The notes under the pieces were generated by a model that worked only from the letters and a program-made list of their open reading frames with translations, was not told where the DNA came from and made no database searches. Below are positions 1 through 11,910 of a DNA stretch of 64,000 bases, in pieces. Every line of letters starts with the position of its first letter. Position 1 is the stretch's first letter. The stretch covers positions 930,001 through 994,000 of the forward strand of contig CBDFIU010000003.1 of the NCBI GenBank assembly GCA_965248235.1, written 5' to 3'. Position numbers and translations under genes: made by a program. The stretch is from UBA6623 sp965248235. GTDB taxonomy: Bacteria > Acidobacteriota > Terriglobia > Bryobacterales > UBA6623.

Positions 1-70
1 CCGTCAGCCATCGTTTCATTATGTCCGCCGACGAGACTCGGCGGAGGCCAAACCACCACGGACGGGGCGT

Positions 71-490
71 CTATCGATCGGAGACCACCTCAGCCGGCGG
101 CAGGTTCAGCTGCCAAGAGACGCCGAAACGATCCGACACCCACCCGAATTTCCGGCTGAAAGGATAGCCGTCGAGCGGCATCAAGACTTCACCGTCGGTG
201 GCGAGGTGCTCGAATAGATGATCAATTTCCGCTTCGCTCTCGCAGTCAACGAAGAGCGAGATCGAGGGCGTAAACGTGAACCCGTGCTTCACGGGACTAT
301 CGATACAGAGGAAGTCTTGGCCGTTGAGCACAAAGCTTGCCTTTTTCACGAAACCTTCGGCACCCGCTTCATCGGAGCCGTATTTTTCGATTGCCCTGAT
401 CTGAGCGTTGCTAAACAAAGAGACGTAGAAGGTCAGCGCCTCCTCGGCTCGACCGTCGAACATCAGGAAGGGCGTGATCTTTGGGCTCAT
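71..490 (-). CDS. VOC family (PhnB-like) protein
   Basis: The protein has 139 residues, the normal length for a PhnB-like member of the vicinal-oxygen-chelate/glyoxalase fold. The N-terminus (ITPFLMFDGRAEEALTFY) and the C-terminal FGVSWQLNLP are family hallmarks. Members are often annotated as 3-demethylubiquinone-9 3-methyltransferase by similarity, but they lack a methyltransferase fold and their substrate is usually unknown, so I assign no reaction. The start codon overlaps the stop of the upstream TPR gene as ATGA (487-490), which implies translational coupling to it. Confidence 0.85.
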   Translation of the reverse strand: MSPKITPFLMFDGRAEEALTFYVSLFSNAQIRAIEKYGSDEAGAEGFVKKASFVLNGQDFLCIDSPVKHGFTFTPSISLFVDCESEAEIDHLFEHLATDGEVLMPLDGYPFSRKFGWVSDRFGVSWQLNLPPAEVVSDR

Positions 491-3400
491 TGGGCGGCGT
501 TCTCCGCCGCCTTTGCCGCGCGCCGCTTGCTTTCGAGAGCCGTCACCTCGTCCTCGAGCTGCTTGAAAAGATCGAGCGACCGGCGACTCTTCTCCTCTTC
601 TCCCAGCCGCCGGTAGAGCAACCCCAGCACGTAGTGGTAGCGCGAGATGCGCGCGTTCAGCGCGACGGCTTTCTCAAGCGCCGCGACCGCCTCGGTCCAT
701 CGCTTGAGCGCGCGCAGCGCCTTGGCCTTTTGAAAGTACACCATGTGCGAATCCGCGTCGATCACAAGAGCCTTCTCGGCTCGCTCAAGCGCCCGCTCGG
801 GTTGGTTCATGCGATTGTAGTAAGCCCCGAGATTGACGTAGGGCGCGGTGAAATCCCCTCCCCGCGCGTCGTTGAGGGCGATCGATTTGTGATAGTGTTC
901 AAGCGCTTGTGGGTCTTCGCCCATCGACTCCAACGCGAAGCCCAGTGCGTTGTGCGCTTCCATGTAGTCGGGGTTGAGGCGGATTGCCTCTCCAAACGCC
1001 GCGCGGGCTTCGGGGAAATTGTCTTGCGCGGAAAAAACCTTCCCGAGGTTGTAGCGGATCTCCGACGACTCGGGCTTGAGGCGCGCGGCGAACTGAAACT
1101 CAACCCGCGCGCGATCGTAGCTGCCGATGATCATCAAATTCCGCCCCAGCATCTTGTGGGCTTCGGCGTTGTTGAGGTCGAGTCGCAGCGATTTCGCCAG
1201 TGCCCGGATTGACTCACCGACTTTTTGCTGTCCGAAGTAGGCGTACCCCAATGCGTAGTAGCCCCACGACGAACTCGGATTGCTCTCCACATAGGCCAGC
1301 GCCAGCGTCGTTGCCTGGACGTACTCACCTTGTCGAATGGCGCCTTCGATGCGCCCTCGGTCCGTCGTGTCGGCGGCCTTGGCGATCGGGTCAAGGTCGA
1401 ACACTCCGCCCGCCAGCGACGTTTCCGTCTGCCCCAACACGAACGTCCCCGTCGCGGCCGGCTCACGGCGTAGCCCGTCGAGCGCGCTCCGCGCCGCCTT
1501 CAAGTCAGCGTCCAACTCCAGGGCTTTTCCCAAAGCCCGCACCGCCCCGGGACGGTTTTGCTCATCGGCGAACGCCAACCCCAAGTGCATCCGCGCCTCG
1601 GCCGAGGATGGCCGCAAACGCACGGCATTCTCTAGAGCCCCGATAGCCGCGCCGGAATCGCCCGCGCGGCGCCGTGCTCTGCCCAACGCGAGAGCAGCCT
1701 CGAAGGAATCCGGCGCAAGCTCCAGCGCTTTCTCGAAATGTCCGATCGCCTCGTCCAGTTCGCCCCGCCGCGCCAGCGCATCACCGAAATGGCGATAGGC
1801 CTCGGCAAACTCGGGCTGTAGGCGAATAACCCGTCGGAAGCTGTCGATCGCCAACTCCGTTTCCCCTCGCTCCAGAGCGGCTCGGGCCTCGTCGAACCCC
1901 GACGAGGCGGTTTCCTTCTTTTCGGTCGTGGAAATACTTTCACGCGCTTTGGCCAACTCCACCCGCGCTTCATCCCGACGGCCCGCCCGCACCAAGGCCT
2001 GACCTAGTTGATACCGCGCATTGCCGAGATCGGGATCGAGGTCGAGCGACCGCCGCAAGTGCGTCACCGCGTTTTCGGCGTCGCCGTCACTCAGCAGCAC
2101 CTTCCCAAGCTCGAAATGAGCCTCGGCAAACCGTGGGTTGAGCGAAAGAACTTTCTCCAGCGCGGCTTTGCGCTCGCCCGCCCGCCCGGCACTCTCGTAT
2201 GCCTTCGCCAAGTTGTAATGGGCGCGGGCGAAATCAGGCTTGAGCTCCACGGCGGACAGCAAACTCTTGATCGCCCCCTCGGCGTCTTCGTCGATCAAGG
2301 CCGCGCCCAAGTTCGAAAGAGCGTCCACATAGTCGGGCCGCAACCGCAGTGCTTCCCGAAAAGCCGCCACCGCTTGCTCGGTCTTCCCTCCGATTTGCGT
2401 GTAGACGAGTCCGACATTATTGTGCGCCTCGGCAAAGTCGGGACGTAAGCGGACAGCCTCGTCAAAAGCCCGCAGCACCTGTTGCGGCTCCGCTCCGTTC
2501 TTGCCCAACAGCCGCCCGAGCAAGTTATGCGCATCAGCGCGGTCGGGCTGTTGCGACAGCACGCGCCGCAACTGCGCCAGCGCGCGGTCGAGCTTCGGCA
2601 GCGGACGCGCCGGGTCCGGCAAATTCAACGCCGCTTCCAGTTGCCCGATCCCGAGGTCCACGCGCCCGGCTTTGAGAAACAGCGTTCCCAGATCGACATA
2701 GGGCGCGGGCAACTTCCGATTGAGCGCCATCGCCCGTTGGAGCGATCGTCGCGCCAGATCAACTCGGCCCAGTTCCGCGAACGCCATGCCGAGAAAAGCG
2801 TGAGTTTCCGCGGCTGAGGGGTCCAGGCGGACCGAATCCTCAAGCGAACTCACCGCCTCCAGGCGGCGACCGCCATACCAAAGCGCCGCGCCCTGGTTGT
2901 AACGGAAGTCAGGCCGCCTCGGGCCCGCCGCGACAGCTTGCTCGAAATGCGAAAGTGCCGACTCGATCTCCCCTTCACGACTCAAGATGAGGCCCAACAA
3001 GTCGTGCGCCGGTCCGAAACCGGAATCAGCATCGAGCGCTTGTGTCAGCAGGTCCTTGGCGGCTTTGAGGTCCTGGCGGCCAAAAGCCTTGCGAGCTTGT
3101 TCAAAATCAGCCTGCGCGGCCGAGGCGGCCTCGGGAGGAAAGCGCTTTTGCCGCTGCCGCGCCGCCGCCTGCTTCAGCGTCGACCCGAGCCCGTAATACG
3201 CATCGAGAAATTCCGGATTCAGCCCAAGCGCTTCCTCATAGCCACTCGCCGCCTCATCCAGCCGGCCTATCTGTCGCAGCGTCCGCGCCCGCTGGTAATG
3301 GACATCGGGTTGATTCGGGAACTTCCCCATCAGAATGTCGAAATGTGGAAGCGCCTCCTCGGCGTCACCGCGCGAGCGAAGCGCCACGGCGAGATTCAAC

Positions 3401-4164
3401 TGAACTTGCGTGTTCTCCGGCTGCCGTTCGAGAGCGGTTTTGAGCACTTCAACGGCCTCATCGTATTCGCCCAACTTAGCCAGCGTCGTGCCCAGATTGT
3501 TGTACGCCCGAATCAAGTCCGGCTGCTTCTCAATCGCTTGGCGAAACTCCTCGACGGCCCGCGGCAAGTCGCTTTGATCGAGCAATGCCACCCCCAGCCA
3601 ATTCCTGTATTCGCCGGATTCGGGGTGCCGCCGCGTCAGCTCCGAAAACTGCGCAACCGAATCCGCCGCCCGATCGCTTTGCAGCAGCGTCATCCCCAGA
3701 TCAAATCTCGCCTGAGCGTGGTCGGGTTGCGCCGCGATAGCGCGCCCGAAAGCCTCGACCGCCTCGTCGACCTTCTCGGTTTGTCGCAGGGCGAGCGCTA
3801 GGTTGTAGTGCGCCTCCGCGAAGGCGGGTCGAATTTCGGCGGCTGTCGAAAAATGCGTAATCGCGGTCGCCACGTCTCCCTTGCGGGCCAGCGCGATGCC
3901 GAGAGCCACATGGGCCTCCGGGCTCTCGGGCCGCAGTTCCAGAAGCTTACGGAACTCGGCCGCGGCGACGTCGAAGTTCCCTTTTTCGAGCGATCGGACA
4001 CCCTGGTTGTAGTGCGCCTCGGCGTTCGCGCCGTCATCGGCTTGCGCCGCGGCGGCCCGAGGTCCCGTCGCGGCAAGCGCGGCGGCCAGTACGAAAAGAC
4101 GCAATCCGCACCCCGCGCGACACCGCATCACGCCAAGAAACGAGCGACGACAAAATCTTCCCAT
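487..4164 (-). CDS. Giant TPR-repeat protein, probably exported
   Basis: A 1225-residue protein made almost entirely of 34-residue tetratricopeptide repeats with the usual W/L-G-Y-A-F-A-P spacing; recurring blocks such as AEAHYNLG and EAFRKAL-like helices fill the sequence from about residue 48 to the end. The N-terminus carries an Arg-rich start and a hydrophobic stretch ending near an AAAAQA signal-peptidase-like site. An internal Met at 4128 would give a shorter and more conventional signal peptide. TPR solenoids bind other proteins, and in acidobacteria such proteins are common in the periplasm or envelope. No catalytic domain is visible. It is coupled by ATGA overlap to the downstream VOC gene; the partner is unknown. 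Confidence 0.85.
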   Translation of the reverse strand: MGRFCRRSFLGVMRCRAGCGLRLFVLAAALAATGPRAAAAQADDGANAEAHYNQGVRSLEKGNFDVAAAEFRKLLELRPESPEAHVALGIALARKGDVATAITHFSTAAEIRPAFAEAHYNLALALRQTEKVDEAVEAFGRAIAAQPDHAQARFDLGMTLLQSDRAADSVAQFSELTRRHPESGEYRNWLGVALLDQSDLPRAVEEFRQAIEKQPDLIRAYNNLGTTLAKLGEYDEAVEVLKTALERQPENTQVQLNLAVALRSRGDAEEALPHFDILMGKFPNQPDVHYQRARTLRQIGRLDEAASGYEEALGLNPEFLDAYYGLGSTLKQAAARQRQKRFPPEAASAAQADFEQARKAFGRQDLKAAKDLLTQALDADSGFGPAHDLLGLILSREGEIESALSHFEQAVAAGPRRPDFRYNQGAALWYGGRRLEAVSSLEDSVRLDPSAAETHAFLGMAFAELGRVDLARRSLQRAMALNRKLPAPYVDLGTLFLKAGRVDLGIGQLEAALNLPDPARPLPKLDRALAQLRRVLSQQPDRADAHNLLGRLLGKNGAEPQQVLRAFDEAVRLRPDFAEAHNNVGLVYTQIGGKTEQAVAAFREALRLRPDYVDALSNLGAALIDEDAEGAIKSLLSAVELKPDFARAHYNLAKAYESAGRAGERKAALEKVLSLNPRFAEAHFELGKVLLSDGDAENAVTHLRRSLDLDPDLGNARYQLGQALVRAGRRDEARVELAKARESISTTEKKETASSGFDEARAALERGETELAIDSFRRVIRLQPEFAEAYRHFGDALARRGELDEAIGHFEKALELAPDSFEAALALGRARRRAGDSGAAIGALENAVRLRPSSAEARMHLGLAFADEQNRPGAVRALGKALELDADLKAARSALDGLRREPAATGTFVLGQTETSLAGGVFDLDPIAKAADTTDRGRIEGAIRQGEYVQATTLALAYVESNPSSSWGYYALGYAYFGQQKVGESIRALAKSLRLDLNNAEAHKMLGRNLMIIGSYDRARVEFQFAARLKPESSEIRYNLGKVFSAQDNFPEARAAFGEAIRLNPDYMEAHNALGFALESMGEDPQALEHYHKSIALNDARGGDFTAPYVNLGAYYNRMNQPERALERAEKALVIDADSHMVYFQKAKALRALKRWTEAVAALEKAVALNARISRYHYVLGLLYRRLGEEEKSRRSLDLFKQLEDEVTALESKRRAAKAAENAAQ

Positions 4165-4175
4165 CGTATTGACCC

Positions 4176-4205
4176 GGTAGCGACCGGCACCCGTGGGTCC
4201 CTACC
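4176..4205. repeat. Half copy of dispersed palindromic repeat
   Basis: This matches the first hairpin of the repeat family found at 5157, 11772 and 20170 (core GGTAGCGACCGGCAC). GGTAG-GACC on one side pairs with GGGTC-CTACC on the other. It sits between two minus-strand genes and touches the stop codon of the isomerase gene. Confidence 0.55.
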
Positions 4206-5070
4206 CCGCCAGCGCCACGGCCCGCCGCATGGCCTCGATCGTTTTCGCGCAAGCCGGCTCGTCTTCCATATCGTTGAGTTCGGCGCTGAAGGGTTCGGCG
4301 CGGATCGGGCCGTCGTAGCCGATCTCGACCAGCCCTTCTAAGAACCCCTTGACATCGATGACGCCCGTCGAAAGCGGTACGGCGCGCTTGAGGTCGTGTT
4401 GCCGCTCTTTGGGAATGCCCTTGGGGGCGTCGTTCAAATCACACGAGACGACGTCTTTGTTCTCAAGCGTCAGAATGTCTTGCTTGGTTTCGTTCGAAGT
4501 CCACCAGTGCCAGCTGTCGAGTACGAAACCGACATTGGGTTGGCCGATTTCCCCCAGCAGTTCCTTGGTCTCGGCCATGGTGTGAACGAAAGCGTATTTC
4601 TTGAGGCTCCACAAGGTCTTCGTGCCGACGTATTCGAGTCCCAGCCGCAGCCCGTGGTCGCCGGCGACCGCGGCGGCTTCGCGCAGCCTGTCGGCGGTCT
4701 GCTTGAAGTTCTCCAGATAAGTCAGCGAATCATGAGTCGGCATCAACCAAGTGCCGATGCGGTCGACGCCGGCGCGCTCGAGCGCTTTCACCAACCGCGG
4801 CCAAGCTTTCATGTCTTCGCGGAACTTGGCTTCGTCCTCTCGAAACTGGACCGGCAGACCCGAGGCGGCCCAAACCAACCCCTTGGCTTTCAGTTCGCCC
4901 CGCAGCTCATCGTTTTGAGCCGCGGAAAACCCGGCCAACTCTTTCGGGAAGGGTTGTACCGACTCAAACCCGAAATAATGCGCCAACTCGATCGAGCGGC
5001 TTTGGTCAGCGGTGACGCCGATGCTGCCCGGCGTCAGTGCTATCGTCATCTTACGTTGAGCCTTCGCCAT
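4201..5070 (-). CDS. Sugar phosphate isomerase/epimerase-like TIM barrel
   Basis: A 289-residue protein of the AP-endonuclease-2/xylose-isomerase-like TIM-barrel family. Recognisable strand ends include GLRLGLEYVG (metal-ligand Glu), NVGFVLDSWHWW (Asp and His ligands), VVSCDLNDAP (Asp) and a late Glu in PIRAEPF. Family members isomerise or epimerise sugars or inositols using a divalent metal; the substrate cannot be read from sequence. There is no signal peptide, so it is cytoplasmic. The ATG at 5070 has a GGAGG about 7 nt upstream. It is transcribed toward the TPR gene and separated from it by a hairpin repeat. Confidence 0.85.
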   Translation of the reverse strand: MAKAQRKMTIALTPGSIGVTADQSRSIELAHYFGFESVQPFPKELAGFSAAQNDELRGELKAKGLVWAASGLPVQFREDEAKFREDMKAWPRLVKALERAGVDRIGTWLMPTHDSLTYLENFKQTADRLREAAAVAGDHGLRLGLEYVGTKTLWSLKKYAFVHTMAETKELLGEIGQPNVGFVLDSWHWWTSNETKQDILTLENKDVVSCDLNDAPKGIPKERQHDLKRAVPLSTGVIDVKGFLEGLVEIGYDGPIRAEPFSAELNDMEDEPACAKTIEAMRRAVALAG

Positions 5071-5156
5071 GGTGAAACCTCCGCCGCCCCGGGGCGCTCC
5101 TCAGCCTATCACGCCGAAGCGGGCGTTTTCGAACCTTCGCGTCCGCGGCATCGGTA

Positions 5157-5226
5157 GGTAGCGACCAACACTCGTGCCGGCCCCACCCCAAAGTTGAGAC
5201 TGGCTCTCAGCTTGTCTCGCCCACCC
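5157..5226. repeat. Dispersed double-hairpin intergenic repeat, copy 1
   Basis: About 70 bp with the layout GGTAGCGACCAACACTCGTG, a linker, then a second block ending CTCTCAGCTTGTCTCGCCC. It is related to copies at 11772-11845 and 20170-20232. This copy is the most diverged, so its second stem is imperfect (GAGACTGG against CTTGTCTC). It fills the gap between the divergent isomerase and TonB genes. Confidence 0.7.
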
Positions 5227-5371
5227 ATTCAAGCTTTCGGTCGACCGACCGAAAAAGCCGCTTAAAGATTGCCGCCGCCGAAGACGATTTCCTGGTAGGG
5301 AGCCGTGCCGGCCGCGCCCCCCCCATCGGGATGCACGGTCGCAGTGTCTTTTCTCACATAAATAGCCAACG

Positions 5372-6459
5372 ATGCCGCTAACCCCACGCGATCTTTTCCG
5401 CTCCACTCTCCGAACGCAGCAGAATCGCGGCACGAGCTTGAGCACGAGCCTTGTTCTTCACGTCGCGGGTCTGGCGTTGCTCGTGGCGCTGCCGGCGACG
5501 AAGCTGGAGTTCGTTGGGACACGCAGTTCACCGCTGATCGAGCCGCTATTGCAGCCCGACATCGTGGAACTTGTCGCTCCGCCGCGCCGTGCGCCAAAGC
5601 CCAATCTCACCAAGCCCCTCGACGCCCCGACACGGGCGCGTTTCGATATCCCCAAGCGCCCCGCCGCGCCCGCTCCGCGCCCGCAAGCCATCGCGGCGCC
5701 GGCCCCGGACCTGGTGCTGCCGCCCCCCCCATGCGGATGCCTCGGCCGGCGCGGCCGGATATCCCGCTCCCCGCGCCGGCGGTGCGAACCGGCTTGCTCG
5801 CCGAGTTGGCCGACAGCCCGCCCCGTGAGGCCCCGCCGCGCTTGGCCGTGCGGGCCGGAAGCTTTTCCGACATTCCCCTCGCCGCTGACGACCGACGACG
5901 CCTGCCGGCCGAACGGCTCAATAGCTTCGGCGCGGTCGGCGCGGCTGAAGACTTCACCGGCCGGCCTCGTCGGGCCGCCTCGGCGGTAGGAGCGTTCGGT
6001 CAGGCCGAGGTGGCTCGGGCCCGGGGGCCTATCGCATCGGGTTCGGTGACGGTGGGCGGCAATTTCGGGACCGCCAAAGCCGAAACCGCGCTCGGCAAGC
6101 CGGCTGAGGTCCGCGGCGGTGGTTTCTCCCAGGTACGCGCTGCAAAGGTCGATGCCCGGCGCAAAGAACCGAGGTTCCCCACGCCGCCCATCAACGCCGT
6201 TCGCATTCTCGAAAAGCCGCGGCCTGCCTACACCGAACAGGCACGCCTGCTCCGCATCGAGGGCAGCGTGTTGTTGGAGGTTCTCTTCACCGCCGCCGGC
6301 GAAGTCAAGGTGCTGCGGGTGGTTCGCGGACTCGACGAGGGCCTCGACCGCAATGCCGTCCAAGCGGCACGGCGGATTCGCTTCGAACCGGCCCAACGCG
6401 ACGGCCGAGCCACCGAGGCTCGGGCGCTGGTCACGATTCGATTTCAACTGGCTTACTGA
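5372..6459 (+). pseudogene. TonB-type energy transducer, frameshifted
   Basis: Two overlapping frames together make one TonB-like protein of about 360 residues. The 5' frame (from 5372) carries a cytoplasmic N-terminus, one hydrophobic segment (LVLHVAGLALLVALPA) and the start of a Pro/Ala-rich periplasmic linker. The 3' frame (ending 6459) continues the Pro-rich linker and ends in a classical TonB C-terminal domain (INAVRILEKPRPAYTEQAR, then RRIRFEPAQRDG). The frames meet at a run of eight C at 5723-5730, and one missing base there would explain the shift. TonB couples the proton-motive force to outer-membrane transporters. Either the base loss is a sequencing or assembly error, the run is a slippage switch, or the gene is dead. 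Confidence 0.75.
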
Positions 6460-6470
6460 ACGGACTTACT

Positions 6471-8139
6471 ATGACGCATCCACGTTTTCACATTCTTTCC
6501 ACTATTTTGTATCTGAGCGCCGCCGCGCTTTCGACCGCGGCCCCGGCCGACAACCTTGTCGAGAGACTGCTCGACCGCATCGTCGAAAACGAACAGGCAT
6601 TTCTCACCCGCATGCAAGAGTACTCGCCGGTGCTCGAAACCTACATCCAGGAAGTCGTCGAGGACCGCCAAATCGAACGAGCCCTTCGTCCGCGACCACT
6701 ATATGATTGGGAAACTCGATATCGCCGGTGACATCGAGCATGACGGCTTTTTCGCCAGCGGCGGGTTTCGCAAGAGCGACACCACGGTTTTCTATGCCAC
6801 CGGGTTCGCGCAGATGGTCATCCCGGATGCCTATGAATTCGGCCGCCGCGCGTATGATTTTGAATACGTGCGCCGCGAATTCACCGGCGACGTGCGCACT
6901 CTCGTCTTCGACGTGACGCCGCGCGACCGCTCCGCTGAAGGCAAGTTCATTGGCCGCATCTGGGTCGAGGACCGCGATTACAACATTGTTCGTTTCAACG
7001 GCACCTACACGATGAGCAAGGCCTCGTCACTGTTCTTCCACTTCGACAGTTGGCGCGTCAATGTCGCGCCCGGCGTCTGGGTCCCGGCCTATGTCTATAT
7101 CGAGGACGGCGGTAAGGCGTTCTCCAAAAAGGGCGCCAAGATGCGTTTTCGCGCCCAAACACGGGTCTGGGGCTATAAGCCCGTTCACGAAAACAAGCTT
7201 GAGGAGCTGACCGCCATTCTGATCGAGGCCGAAAGCGAGATCGAGGACGAAGAGGGGTCCAAACACGTCTCGCCGGTCGAAGGTCGCCGAATCTGGGCCC
7301 GCCAAGCCGCCGACAACGTCACCTATCGGCTCGAAAAGAGCGGCCTGCTCGCGCCGGTCGGCGAAATCGACGAAATTCTCAACACGGTGCTCAACAATTT
7401 GCTGGTGACCAACAATATTCACCTCGACGTCTACAGCCGCGTGCTGCTGACGACACCGCTTGAGACCTTCTCGGTCGGCGAAGCGATCTTGGTCAGCCGC
7501 GGGCTGATCGACGTCCTGCCCGATGAGGCCAGCCTGGCGGCCGTGCTGGCGACCGAGCTGGCGCACATTGTTCTCGGACATGGAACCGAAACGATGTGGG
7601 CGTTTAGCGACCGCACGATGTTTGAAGACACTGAAGTGCTCAAGGAACTCGATTTCAGGCGCGGCCCCGAGCAGGTCGAGGCCGCCAACGAGAAAGCGCT
7701 CGAGATGCTGCGGAAGTCTCCCTACGCGGAAAAGCTGGGCCAAGCCGGCCTCTTCCTGAAAGCCCTAGCCGCGCGCGCCGCCAATCTGCCGCAACTCACG
7801 CAACCGAACTTAGGCAACGCTCTGATCAGCGAGGGCCGCCTGGCTCGGCTGGCCGACCTGGCCGAACAAGCCCCCGAACTCGACGATTCCAAGCTTGATC
7901 AAATCGCCGCCCTGCCGCTCGGTTCACGCGTTCAACTCGACCCCTGGAGCAGTCAACTGACTTTGATCAAGGCCAAGCCGGTGGCCCTGCGTACCGCCCA
8001 AGACAAGCTGCCCTTTGAAGTGACGCCCTTCGTCATTCACCTAACTCGACGCAACGACGGGGTCGGCAAGCAGGAACCCTCCTCGGAGGCCTCCAAGAAC
8101 CGTGCAAGACGCGTGCGAGCCGCTGCCGGCGCCCCGTGA
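6471..8139 (+). pseudogene. M48-like peptidase-domain protein, frameshifted, incomplete HExxH
   Basis: A signal peptide begins in the frame from 6471 (MTHPRFHILSTILYLSAAAL). The rest of the protein is in another frame, ending 8139. One extra base in the A run at 6670-6672 restores a continuous protein (about 555 residues). Downstream is an outer-membrane-lipoprotein-sorting-like region and then an M48-type segment whose motif reads ATELAHIVLGH. The family motif is HExxH, so the first zinc-binding His is Thr here; the second His and the following LGH are kept. The protein is probably periplasmic and may be a non-catalytic homologue. It follows the TonB gene by 11 nt and is probably co-transcribed. 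Confidence 0.7.
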
Positions 8140-8289
8140 CGCCCCAGATCCGGAGGACGTCCCGTTCACGCTCGCTTCCCGCGGCTTTATCCTCTGCCGG
8201 AAAGCAGCCTTCGAAACTACTGTGCATTAGGGAGAGGATTTGGAGAGGGCCGTTTCCGCGCGGATGGGCTCCGTAGGAGCCTTGGAATT

Positions 8290-8348
8290 TAGCCCGCGGC
8301 TTTAGCCGTGGGAAAATGAACACCAAACAATGAGCCCTGAAAGGGGCG
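8290..8348. repeat. REP-like double hairpin
   Basis: Two adjacent stem-loops lie in the gap between convergent genes: CCCGCGGC-TTTA-GCCGTGGG (8293-8312, one G-T pair) and GCCC-TGAAA-GGGGC near 8333-8346. The layout resembles repetitive extragenic palindromes common in acidobacterial and planctomycete genomes. It may also act as a bidirectional terminator. Only one copy is seen in this window. Confidence 0.45.
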
Positions 8349-8416
8349 CTGGAACCATCGTTCGATGCCGGCTCCGGCAACAGGAACCTTCACTCCTTTC
8401 CACCCAACAGCTCTCC

Positions 8417-11059
<2,643 letters not shown>

Positions 11060-11191
11060 GGTCTACCCCTGTGTTCGTTCGCGTTGTTGCCTACCTGTCC
11101 GTGCCCTTTTGGGGGCGACGCATCGCAAAATCGCGGCGGGCCGCCGCATACCGGTCGGCCCGCCCTTTCACCTCACCCGCCACTTACGGGC

Positions 11192-11629
11192 TCAGTGGAC
11201 GTCAATCCGACGCGTCTTCTTCTGCTTCTCGGGCGCCTTGGGCAGCGTTACCCGCAGCACGCCCTTGTCGTACTTCGCCCCGATCTTGGCGACATCCACG
11301 CCTTCCGGCAGACCAAAGCTTCGCTCGAAGGAACCAAAAGCCCGCTCCAGACGGTGGAAGTTCTCCTTCTTCGATTCCTTCTCGAACTTTCGTTCGGCCT
11401 TCAACGTGAGCACATCGTCTTCGACCTTGACGTCGAGATCCTTCTCATCTACATCGGGCAAATCGGCCGTCAGGATAATCTCCTTATCGGTCTCCTCGAT
11501 GTCGACCGCGGGCGACCAGGTGGTCACACCCTTGGTCTCGGGCCAAGGCGCGGCGACGAAGCGATCAAAGATACGATCGAAATCGCGCCAGGGCATCACG
11601 CCCCTTGGGTTGTATCGGATTAAGCTCAT
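11192..11629 (-). CDS. Hsp20/alpha-crystallin small heat-shock protein
   Basis: 145 residues with a short N-terminal arm (MSLIRYNPRGVMPWRDFDRI), an alpha-crystallin domain beginning around residue 40 (WSPAVDIEETDKEIILTADL), the conserved GVLRVTLPKA strand and a short C-terminal IDV element like the I-x-I/V anchor. It is an ATP-independent holdase in the cytoplasm. The RBS AAGGAGGG sits just upstream of the ATG, and a good sigma70-like promoter lies at 11665-11693. I saw no CIRCE element (TTAGCACTC-N9-GAGTGCTAA) upstream. Confidence 0.95.
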   Translation of the reverse strand: MSLIRYNPRGVMPWRDFDRIFDRFVAAPWPETKGVTTWSPAVDIEETDKEIILTADLPDVDEKDLDVKVEDDVLTLKAERKFEKESKKENFHRLERAFGSFERSFGLPEGVDVAKIGAKYDKGVLRVTLPKAPEKQKKTRRIDVH

Positions 11630-11664
11630 CTGTACCCTCCTTGTCGAACTGTGTGTCTGTAATC

Positions 11665-11693
11665 ATGGTACACCTGGGTGCCCGATCTGTCAA
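11665..11693 (-). promoter_or_regulatory. Sigma70-type promoter of hsp20-clpB
   Basis: Reading the minus strand: TTGACA (11693-11688), 17-nt spacer, TACCAT (11670-11665). It lies 36 nt upstream of the Hsp20 start codon and in front of the AAGGAGGG ribosome-binding site. The -35 is perfect and the -10 has two mismatches. Confidence 0.65.
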
Positions 11694-11771
11694 GAACAAT
11701 ATATATTATTTGATTGTATTACACTCATATTTTATTATCTGTACGTGATCGCCATCGACTCGCCGAACCCC

Positions 11772-11845
11772 AGTAGCGACAAACACTCGTGTTTGTCCTC
11801 GCCAACAGTTGGGACAAGCTCTCAGCTTGTCGCCCACCCCGCCCG
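11772..11845. repeat. Dispersed double-hairpin intergenic repeat, copy 2
   Basis: The clearest copy of the family. The first hairpin has 9-bp perfect arms, GACAAACAC-TC-GTGTTTGTC. The second hairpin is GACAAGCT-CTC-AGCTTGTC, and it is followed by CGCCCACC. It sits between the divergent hsp20 promoter and the uracil-DNA glycosylase gene. Confidence 0.75.
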
Positions 11846-11910
11846 CGCCGCCGCCAAGCTAAAATAGAGATCTCCCCATCTCCAGCGAGTCCCCCGGGTC
11901 GCCGCCGAAC

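Noticed and set aside
481..1212. Plus-strand 243-codon frame within the TPR gene
   Set aside because: It is antisense of well-formed TPR repeats, and its own sequence has no recognisable pattern.
11630..11760. CIRCE/HrcA control of hsp20-clpB
   Set aside because: No TTAGCACTC-N9-GAGTGCTAA or close variant is present; only a sigma70-like promoter is seen.
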